The notes beneath the pieces were generated by a model, which was not told the origin of the DNA, ran no database searches, and was given only the letters and a program-made list of their open reading frames with translations. From assembly GCA_003640385.1 (NCBI GenBank), contig RCAB01000209.1:39057-103056 (forward strand): a stretch of 64,000 nt of DNA, in the 5' to 3' direction. The DNA comes from Setaria digitata. Lineage: Eukaryota; Nematoda; Chromadorea; Rhabditida; Setariidae. How positions within the stretch are numbered: position 1 is the first letter of the stretch; each line of letters starts with the position of its first letter. Shown piece by piece: positions 54,949-64,000 of this stretch. The translations under genes and the position numbers were made by a program.

Positions 54949-55579
54949 TCAACATGTCATGCAGCAAATGCAGGTACCATCTTTGCTAGGAAAACTAGCA
55001 GCTTCGGCCTGAAATTTGTACAAATGAAAGAGCGTCATAAATATTTTTCCTTCATTACCAATCGTAAGGAAGAAACTATTAATTTTCTTTGAATTTTATG
55101 GAGGAAATCAGATTCTAAGCTGAAAGAAGTTTCGCTCAAAAAACAGAAAAGTTTTTAGAAGTTCAGTAAATTATATAGCATATATAATGCAAATCTCACA
55201 TCGTTCTTATCTGACTTTATCCAGAAAAAATAATTCTTTAAATTTTCTTTTTTTTTTTTTTTGAATTTTAGCGGCCTATTTTTGATCATCTTCCCTTCTC
55301 ATGATTTTCAAAGTATTGAATTGGACAAATGTGAAATGATTTAACTTAAGATGAAAAGAAAAGATAGGCCAAATTTGTGGACACTGCAAAAACTTGAAGT
55401 TTTCGATGAAATGTAGTAGAGAATACTTTTTGCCTGCCATTGTAGATGGCGTAAGCTTCACAGCATCCTGTACATCGGTCCCTAACATCGTTTCCAGATG
55501 AACATTGGGCAATCGTATCTTGGCCATCAATGCTAGTTCGGAATGCTGCAGCTCGTGTACATGCTGAAACCAACTGCCC
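54949..55579 (-). CDS. Cys-rich, probably secreted protein, 3' part
   Basis: Two exons join in phase 0: 55427-55579 and 54949-55008 (TGA at 54949-54951), giving 70 residues. The acceptors are ATTCAG and TTTCAG, and the donor is AAA|GTATTC. The sequence has CTRAAAF, AQCSSG, RDRCTGCCEAY and a CICCMTC end, eleven or so Cys in 70 residues, suggesting a disulfide-bonded extracellular protein. The 5' exon with a signal peptide was not found between 55580 and 56835. It may share its first exon with the gene at 56836-57163, whose GQLV..FTR.C stretch resembles the start of this exon (GQLVSACTR). No family name is assigned. Confidence 0.55.
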
Positions 55580-56835
55580 CTGAATTTTTCTTCTCCATTT
55601 GTAATCCAAAAAAATTTTTAATTGGGAGAATCTAGATCACCTTAAAAATTTTTTATGTATCAACATTGCAATCAGTAACGATCTTCAATGGATGGTTAAA
55701 ATAAGAATGCTAAAATTACTGCAGGTAAAGAAAAGGCACCTAAGATCTATAAATTTGAAGGAGCCATACAGCTAGTAATCATCACTTAAGCATGATTATC
55801 CTTTATTACCATGATTTGTTAAAGAAACCCATGAAAATCTTGGCCGTTTCGGATCCTTTTCTTCTCTTGACAGCCTTATCGGCACTTTATAATATATTCT
55901 TAGCACCTTCAGTTCTCGACTATTTACTTTACCAAAACATTTACAAGAAATAACAAAATCATTCATCAAAAGTTCAATTGAACGGTTTTTTCGTATTGCA
56001 TTTTTTAACTGTTTCATAATGTTAAACTATTAAAATGTAAGCTACCATGGGAAATTTTTTTGTCATATACTGTACTATTTTCATTTTTGATATTTGAATA
56101 AAAAGTTTTTTAGTTTTAAATTTTATTTAAAAAAAAAATAAGCTATTGATCTTCATTCATAAGGTAGGATTTGAAATTACAGATTATTTAACGCAGGGAG
56201 GGAGAAGGGGTAAAATGTAAATAAGCAAATTAAATCTAAAAAAAGGAAAGAGTATTATCTCTTTATTATATTAATATTCCTTCATTAGGAGCTATCCTTT
56301 TTTTATTTCTCGAAAATCAGTAACAGAAAAATTGTTGGTTTTATAATTCAGCAATAAATCATTCGCAAAGCAATTTATCATCCTAAAATTTTACATTCAT
56401 AACAATTATTTATATATGAAGTTTGACTACAAACAATTTCCAGCATTTTGCTTGATTATTGGCAATCAATGAAGCAAAGTAAATATAAAACAAGGGAACA
56501 ATATATATATATATATATGTATATGTATATGTATACAGTAGTCTCTATTAATTTATCAAATATCTTACATTTCCATTCAAAAGACTAAAACAATGAGTAC
56601 TTTTTCAGATTATTTTTATACTTTTTATTCACAACAAGTTGAGTCAAAAAAAAATACCGCAGAAAACGTTATGGGAATAAATCATTTCTTCGACTATTTA
56701 TAGAAATTCAACTTTAATCTTATTCAAGCACTTGTATTATTTGTTCAATCTCTAAAATTTCATAATAGAGGAGGAAATCCATTTCCAATCTTTGGAACTT
56801 CCAGAACCGACCCTAGTTCCAAAGGCTTATTACTT

Positions 56836-57163
56836 CTAAAGTTGATTCCCATTTGAGAGTTTTTTAAAGCTCATTTCCTGTGCTACTATGCCATCCTGAT
56901 TGCAAGTTCTAGTGAATACGACTAGTTGGCCATCTTTTAGAGCATTTCTGGCCGGATATCTATGATCATTTGTATTTAAATTGTCACACACTACTGCATT
57001 TGGGTGTTAACATTTCAAAATACACAAAAAAAAAAAAAACCATACCTATGCATCTTGCATTATTGTTAATTAGTTCTGGTCTCTCGAAGTAAGGTACAGG
57101 TAATTGGGCCTGTGCAACAAAAATGATACTGATAACAGCAGCAACAACAGCAATACCTCCCAT
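56836..57163 (-). CDS. Small secreted protein, 91 residues
   Basis: Two exons, 57046-57163 (ATG at 57163) and 56836-56993 (TAG at 56836-56838), join in phase 1 across TGCATAG|GTATGG and a TGCAG acceptor. Residues 1-19 are a clear signal peptide (hydrophobic core ending AQAQ). The mature part is about 72 residues with three Cys (ARCIGVVCD and TRTC) and the motif ARNALKDGQLV. It is likely secreted. The final exon could instead donate at 56869 or so into the downstream Cys-rich exons; the stop used here is the simplest reading. Function is unknown. Confidence 0.6.
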
Positions 57164-57703
57164 TACTGTCTACTGATGTATGATTACCTTCAGGAAATAT
57201 TTTATAAAATGATTGTTTTGTCTTCGTTTTCTATTGGCATTAATATTTCCGTCTGTTACTTTTCCGGTTGATGTATCATCGGATGGCCTTTTTTTCTCCT
57301 TGCTTTTCTTTTTTTCTTGAAAAATTATGCTTTTGTCATTATTAAATATCTGAAATGAAAGAATACACAAGCAAAATGAATTTTATATGCTTAATTTTTG
57401 CATAAAAATCACAAATTACGTTGTGCAGTAATTCATCTAAATTACATTTCTCCTTCTTATCAATAGAGTAATATTGCGCTTAACATTCCTCCAACTGATG
57501 TTAACTGGTATTAAATAATTCAGTTCCATTATTTATTAGCATTTCTCAAAAGAGAATGGACCAATCTTCCTCTTATTTATATAGTTACTTGTTCATTTAC
57601 GTATTTATTTTTTATATATCGTAAGAAGTTTCTTTTCTTTATTAAGAGTGTGATAACATAAATAAACATATAAAAAGAAAATATGTATATATATAAAAGA
57701 GGT

Positions 57704-57729
57704 AAAAGTGAATATATATATTCACTTTT
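57704..57729. repeat. 26-bp perfect palindrome
   Basis: AAAAGTGAAT followed by ATATAT and ATTCACTTTT. The arms are fully complementary, so it is a self-complementary site of 26 bp next to other AT-rich repeats. Confidence 0.9.
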
Positions 57730-60700
57730 TATCAACTTTTTACTATTTATATGTTAATTATTTGTATTTTTATCTGTATTTCATTAAACAATTTTTATCA
57801 CTTTGTTTGTTTACTGCATTTGCTTTTTTTGGAAAGTTGAATTTTGTTAATCAACCAACCCACTTACTGAAAATATAATAAGTGCGAAATTTTCCAAGCT
57901 TCACAAAACCTTTAATGATTTCTGCATCCTTTCATATTTCCGAAAATCTTTTTGTCAATTCATTACTTTGCATTGACTGCTTATTTCGAACTGAGCACAA
58001 ATTAGCACTTCTGCGTTCAAATCGACCATTGTAAATCCGTAAAAGTTTGCAATTCAATACGTTATGTCAGGAAATTTAAATCAAAACTGCTTCTGGTACA
58101 TCTTCTAAATGATCTAAATCTCTTTTGCAATCTCTATTAATTTATTAAATATCTTACATTTCCATCCATCAAACAATATTTCATTTGATTCACGCTTTGT
58201 GTAAAATTCTTTGCTTTTAAACAGCGGATTAAACGAAATATATAAAAATATCGTCAAAATTATAAGTCAAAACAAACTATTTCAGATGTTTTCTTTTTGT
58301 AATTAAATGCAGAGCATTACAAAACAGTTCTTGAAAATGATATCAGTTTTTTTTGTTGAAATTGTTACTGATCAATGTTCACAGTCTATTTCGTCTTCCT
58401 TAACACAACTTTCTCTATTTTATTAATGCACAAATCGTGTTTTTTTCCTGAATAATTTCCATATCTGAGTAATTTCAGTTACTTCAACTAAATTTTATAC
58501 GCTCAAAGAATGTCGCAGAATAAACAGTTTTGAAATCACGCGGAACGATGGTTGCACACGTATTCTTTGAAGAGTCTTGTACAAAACCTCTTCAATCATA
58601 ACAATCACATTTAAATAGAAAGATAATTGCTAAAGCATTATGAAAGTTCAGTCTGCCGTTCTTAGCGTAAGTATATGCAAGATAAGGCTTACAGTACTAA
58701 ATTTCCTGAAAGAATTTATCAATATGTCAGTGAATCCTGTCTAATGCACTTGCCATTAGAGCTATTCGTAATTTAGACCATCTGGTACTAGCCGACTACA
58801 ATATGTCAGTTATGTTTAAACATGTTTAAATCTATCGAAAATTATCCTCCTGTTGTGCCTAAGAATTCTCCGGCTTTTGCTGAAATGAAACAGCAATGTT
58901 AAATTTTATAGATACTTTAAAATATGAAAAAAAAAAACTCTTATGATTTTACCAGGAAAGTTTAAATTGTCCAAGAGAGTAAAATGCAAAAATTTCAAAA
59001 ATTACCAATCCTTTCTACTTTTAATCTTAAAAAGAAAAGTCAAGATAAAAAGAGGATCGCATTGTAGAAAAGGAAGCTTATGATTTTTTAAATATATATT
59101 GCAATCCAATTTCGTATTCTTTAATACCGCACCTGGTAATATTGCTAGTAAGTGTAAGTTTTTCTTGGAATTAAAAAAAAAAGAGGAAAAGATCCTTCAA
59201 GATATATAAACTCAATTCAGTTGTTTGCTTTCGTGATTAATGAAATCGAAATAATTCTAATGAAATGGTAATTTACGGATGATATAGAAGAATCAGATTT
59301 ACAATCAATCTTCGTTATCAATTATGGAATAAAATTGAGTTGTGTGAAACAGGAGCCATTTGACAATATTCGAAGTTTATTCAAAGTTTACAGTTTCAGT
59401 AATAAATAATCTTGATAGGGAAGCAATATCGAATATTGCCATTTTAACATTCTTCCATCTTCCTCATCCTACCCTTTGACGATTACTGAACAGGTGTGCT
59501 CATCAATCCTGAGAGATGCCAAGTTTGAAATTTATTGATAGTGATGGTCTCTCTTTATCGGATCATACTTCTTTTCGTCATTGCAACCAGTCACTTGATT
59601 GGACTATTTAATTTCATTCTTTATCAATATTCCTATCTTCTATCCTCCTTCATTGTATCAATCCTTAATGTCAATACGTTATACTCAAGTCACGCAATTT
59701 TTTTTTTTCTTTTTTTAGCTATAGGTGCAAACTTTGTTTTTAATGCTTTAATACTCATATATTTTAGAGTATTCTAACTCGATGTGTTCAAAAAAAAAAA
59801 GAATTTAAATAAAAAAGTTGTCCATAATCGAATATGATTTCTGAAATTAATAATAAAATCTGATTGATTTGGCTAAAATGACAGCTTAAGAAGTTAATAC
59901 AAAAGAACCAGCCTTGTAATTAATAGTTGATATCAATTTTTTTTTCTTTTTAGCAAAAATTATATAGATAGTTCATATCGAATAATATTTAAATTAAATG
60001 AAATTATCTTTGACTCCGGTAAATCGGAAAAAAGATATCATTTTAGGTAAGCAACCTTATCTGGAGTAACTAGAGCTAATATTTATTTAAATAGATGCAA
60101 CAGATCAACTTTATCAGTTATTTTTAATTTAGCAATGTAAGAATAGAAAGGAACAGATTTATCTTTGTGAAATGAACGAAATTTTGCAGCAAAAAATTGA
60201 TATTTTGTATTTGATCGACAGGATGATGCGTTATGTAGATTTAGTGATTTCATCGGCGAAATTTAATGTCTTTTTTTCTTCCTTTCTTCTTCCGTATCAT
60301 TCCTTTTAGTAAATTAAAGTTAAAACTTTCCTTCACTACTTTTATTTGTTCTACCAATCTGTCGTTTGCTCTTTGACTAATCCAGAAATTCTGATTATCA
60401 TTCTCTATCACTTATAACTTCCTTTTTATTCCTAAAGATAGCTTCAAACATATCATTTATTTCTTGAAGGAATTTTTCCAAAAAAAAAAATATCATTAGG
60501 AATTTTTGAAATATACCGTTATCAAAACTTCTCACTACCAACTTTAAAATTACATTAGAATATATTTTTATCAGTTCTCACACATATCTATCTGCTTCCA
60601 TGATAATTCGCATGATATTAACTGGATGGTTCAGTTAAGCGTAGAACGGAAAAAAGAACCGGAAATAGTGGGAAGCCGTGGTAATTAAGAAGTTAAAAGC

Positions 60701-61392
60701 TATGATAATAAATTATTTCGAGAGGAGCAAAAACTCCACTAACAATAAGTTGTACCAAACTAGTTACTCCACAATTTAGCAATTTAGAAACAAAATGACA
60801 TTAATGATTAGCAGCCCACCGATAGGTGATTTGGAAGGTAACGAATGAGCAATGCGTGCCACTGTTCAGCTCTCGACCCCGTCCTTTATTTTTTTCCTCG
60901 TTTTCCCACCCGATAGATAATCATTGAAGCTTTTCCTAATCCAACTTTTCCCTCTCTTTCATTTTCCCCTTTCGCTGTCGTTAATACCGTTGTTTTTCAT
61001 TTCCAATACAATCAATCTAGCCTTCTGTTTCATAATTAATCACACTTTATCCTTGTCAGTTGTTTCATTTTGATAACTTTCTTTCAATTCATTCATATAA
61101 GTAAGAAAAATACGTAACAAATGCGTTTTTCTCTCATTCTTAAGTAAAAACTTCATTACTCTGATTACTAATTGTTTTTTTTTTTTTTTTTTTTTTTCAT
61201 AGCATAATTTCCATTAAGAGGAAGAAAGATTCTTTAATCGCCAATAAATAGTGATAGCCACTTTACTGTGACATTCACCTGTGTGGTGGAATTTTGGGTT
61301 AACGAAAAAATAAAAATAAAAGAGAAGAAGGAAAAGGGAATCGAGAATGAATGTTAATGAAAATTAATTTTTTTTTTCTTTTTGCCTTACTT

Positions 61393-61663
61393 CGGGAACA
61401 GCATGTAACAAATTTTAGATGTCTATATAAGCGCTGAAAGAACTATCTATGATATTGGTTCTAGTTAAATTTACCGATAACTTCCGGTTTTAANCGGGAA
61501 CAGCATGCAACAAATTTTAGATGTCTATATAAGCGCTGAAGGAACTATCTATGATATTGGTTCTAGTTAAATTTACCGATAACTTCCGGTTTTAATAAGC
61601 TGATTAACTCTTAAAAATGTTTGTTTAANATAAGCTGATTAACTCTTAAAAATGTTTGTTTAA
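61393..61663. repeat. Two end-duplications flanking N's (assembly scar)
   Basis: 61393-61493 (101 bp) is repeated at 61495-61595 with two differences, separated by one N at 61494. 61595-61628 (34 bp) is repeated exactly at 61630-61663, separated by one N at 61629. Overlapping contig ends joined without merging give this pattern. Confidence 0.9.
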
Positions 61664-62314
61664 TTTTAAGTGATAAATCATTGTTGTATGACAATGTTAC
61701 CTTTTCCTCAAATATGATTAGGCATTATTAACCTCCCGGATAAAATCCCCGCACATCGATTATTTCACTTCCTGTCCTAACTTAACATATATTAATATAT
61801 CTCAAAATATTTTTTACACCATAGTATTTTGATGAACGTTAGTATGAAGCTGCATAGTGTAACTTTTTGTAGCAAACTTCAATACCTACCTATATTTATA
61901 CACATATATTTTTATCCTAATCACTGCTAACTCAACTATTTTGAATAAATTTTTCAAAATTTTATTATTTTCTACCTCGCAATTTTACAATATTTAATTA
62001 TAAGCATTCAGCAAAGATTACAATTATTGGTAATTTGAAAAAAATTTTTTTTTCGTCATTTGGATTTTGCTATTTGTGTGTGTGTTTTTTTTAAATCATC
62101 GATAATTTTAAAAAATAGCCTTAAAAAGTATCAAATAATCATAGGTAATTTCAGGGGGAGGGGGGGAGGAAAAAAAAAAATTGGATAAATGACATGTACG
62201 ATTAATCTGGAAACATAAAAATACTTCATTTACTTGCTTAATTAGTCCCCTAATTTCCTCTTCTGCATTTTCCCCTCTCTTCTCACTCTGTGAATTGATG
62301 CATTAATTACATGG

Positions 62315-63643
62315 ATGGCAAAAGTTACGCGGTCATTATTAGTGTCCATTGAACAAATTTCAAAATTTAAAGACGAAAAGAGAGGACACATTCATGGTGT
62401 ATTATTGCTTCCTCATTGCCCTCACATTCAAATGTTATTGAAAGTTACCGAAAAGGTAGTCGTCGGTCACATCGGTCACATCACTCCTATCGATCCTTTC
62501 CTCTTCCATTCGACCACTTAGATCCATTTTTTTTTTTTAATTTCATCGTTTAAATTAATTTCCATTTCAATTTTACACTGTAGCAATATCAGCCTCATTA
62601 CTTGTTTTATTGTTTTACACAGTTCCTAGAAGTTTGTTCTTCTGCTTCGAGTTATGATGAATTTATTCCACTCCATGTGGACAGTATTGTTGTTTGTTTA
62701 ATTAATTAATGTATTCGTATGATAATTTACATTTGTTACTTATCTTCACTGAAAACCTTCGAATATATTTTCCACTTTGTGGACTCTCCTGAGAAGAGCT
62801 ATAATTCCTAGAAAACTATGATAAATCGAAAGAGTGACAGCTTTTCAATTCTTTTCTATGAAATCCCACCTAATTAAAACAGTTGAAAAGAAGTGTTGTC
62901 GTTATGAATCGTTAATCGACGGATATGAGGACAAGTTAAAATGAAAAACTAATATAAAGGGTAATCATTAAAATTACTAATTCTTTTCAGCAGATAGTTC
63001 CAGAGGAAGATATCTTAATGTAATATAAATCATAAATAGCGTAGACAAATATAAAATGTGTAGTTCAATTCAATTCTTTTTATTTATTTGCAGCGAAAAT
63101 CTCCGGATAAAGTATGTACATTAATAAATTTTGTTCTCATTAATTACAAGAAGAATTCGGTCATTAATTTATTAAATGAATTTATGGTCATTTTGTGGAG
63201 TAAGAAAGCGGTAAGGAGTTCGAACTTGTTCTATATGCATATCTAACCTGAAATTTTCATTTATTGTCACCACTACGAGATTTTCAGCTTTTGAGATGTA
63301 CCAGTTACTGTCAGTGATATTTATTAGAAAAAATTAGTGCGTAATTATTTATGTTTTGCCAACTTTTTCTTCAGATAATTTTTCGCCTTCTGAATTGCAT
63401 CATATCATATTTTCAACTTTCAGCTGACACCAATTAATTTCTAAATTGCGCATGTGGATAACAGTCATAGTTATTTGTTTTTGTTCACTAAGCAATCATT
63501 TTCTCTTAATAATTTCTAACAGTTTCCATTTTCTCCAGATGTTTTCTCATTATTCTTATATCCATCCAATCTGTTTCCTTTTGGGAAGTTTGAAGAAGAT
63601 AGAGAAACAAAAAGAGAAGAAGTTGGCGCTAGAACTTAACCAG
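62315..63643 (+). CDS. Tentative plus-strand gene, three exons, continues right
   Basis: Three pieces are all in phase 0: 62315-62455 (ATG, 47 codons, donor AAG|GTAGTC), 63094-63111 (18 nt, acceptor TTTGCAG, donor AAA|GTATGTA) and 63539-63643 (35 codons, acceptor TCTCCAG, donor CAG|GTAAGA). The last exon ends in a Lys/Glu-rich helix. All lengths are multiples of three and the last two exons have strong splice sites. No family is recognised, the first exon has no known motif, and chance frames are possible in this AT-rich sequence. Confidence 0.28.
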
Positions 63644-63962
63644 GTAAGATAATCTATTTGCTGTCCTAGAACAGGTTCGAGGATAGAAACGAGCCACATC
63701 GTTCATCTCACCTCATCATTCCATCCCCGACACTTTTCCTTCACCGAGAATCTCACTGCAAACACGCAGAACTGTCACTTGTTGCTTGCCTGCCACTAAT
63801 AGTAACGGAAATTAGTTACTGAATTTAATTTATTCTGAAGAAGTAGCAAACGCTCGATGTTTTCATAGCAAATTGATCTAACAGTGCACCTCGCCGAGTG
63901 GACCTTCCCTCCTGGTTTGGTCGGCGGGTGGGTTGGCAGTCGTCTAAGCAGTGGAAAATTCG

Positions 63963-64000
63963 GGCACACACACACATACACACACACACATGCACACACA
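63963..64000. repeat. (CA)n microsatellite at right edge
   Basis: CA repeat with one TA and one TG interruption, running into the end of the window. Confidence 0.95.

Larger units (their letters stand above)
56542..58168. repeat. Direct duplication of a 38-nt segment
   Basis: Copies at 56542-56579 and 58131-58168 begin TCTCTATTAATTTAT and end TTACATTTCCAT[TC]CA. They differ at two positions and lie about 1.6 kb apart in the same orientation. Confidence 0.85.
57164..62310. other. Intergenic, about 5.1 kb, no gene seen
   Basis: AT-rich, with short hydrophobic frames caused by T-rich sequence (for example 59535-59777 on the plus strand). It contains a 26-bp palindrome, one copy of a 38-nt duplicated segment and an assembly scar at 61393-61663, listed separately. 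Confidence 0.55.

Noticed and set aside
55796..56017. 73-codon minus-strand frame between the two secreted-protein loci
   Set aside because: It looks somewhat protein-like (basic, NDFVISCKC) but its donor phase does not fit the next exon and no acceptor-defined partner was found.
59535..59777. Hydrophobic plus-strand frame resembling a membrane protein
   Set aside because: T-rich DNA yields Phe/Leu/Ile runs by chance; no splice signals, homologous motif or start context.

Overview
The window is AT-rich eukaryotic DNA, full of poly-A/T runs and (AT)n and (CA)n microsatellites. Small intron-split genes use nematode-type splice sites (TTTCAG or TTTTAG acceptors, GTAAGT-like donors). A TMEM135-like gene, a cadherin, a CDK and small secreted proteins indicate an animal. 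Splice-site style, very short introns and an operon-like gene pair suggest a nematode, and base composition suggests a spirurid/filarial type; that placement is inference. Single N characters show a draft assembly.

Layout. Nearly every supported gene is on the minus strand. 1-1,188: 5' part of a TMEM135-like peroxisomal/lipid-droplet membrane protein, running off the left edge. 1,840-2,307: a 93-residue protein with an RVSF (PP1-docking) motif, about 66 nt downstream of an unrecognised gene at 2,374-4,232 that includes a 17-nt microexon. 4,233-11,728: no gene seen. 11,729-44,746: one very large cadherin gene. I could chain 43 exons in phase to a 2,469-residue type I membrane protein with a signal peptide, about eight degenerate cadherin repeats, a ~570-residue Ser/Thr/Asn/Asp-rich insertion, one membrane segment and a 41-residue tail. 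Its intron of 16.26 kb (14,847-31,105) contains a complete, unrecognised four-exon gene on the same strand (17,120-19,497). 46,712-48,385: a seven-exon divergent CDK1/2-type kinase of 315 residues, with E2F-like sites about 0.9-1 kb upstream. About 49,850-50,830: broken coding relics, one resembling the C-terminal half of a bacterial Fur/Zur regulator, possibly an old endosymbiont insertion. 52,140-52,500: an unexplained GC-richer island. 54,949-57,163: one complete and one partial gene for small Cys-containing secreted proteins. 57,164-62,310: nothing convincing. 62,315-63,643: a tentative plus-strand gene including an 18-nt microexon.

No functional pathway links these neighbours. The firmest statements are the reading frames, which stay open and in phase across long exon chains. 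Family names rest on motif recognition, and no database search was possible.
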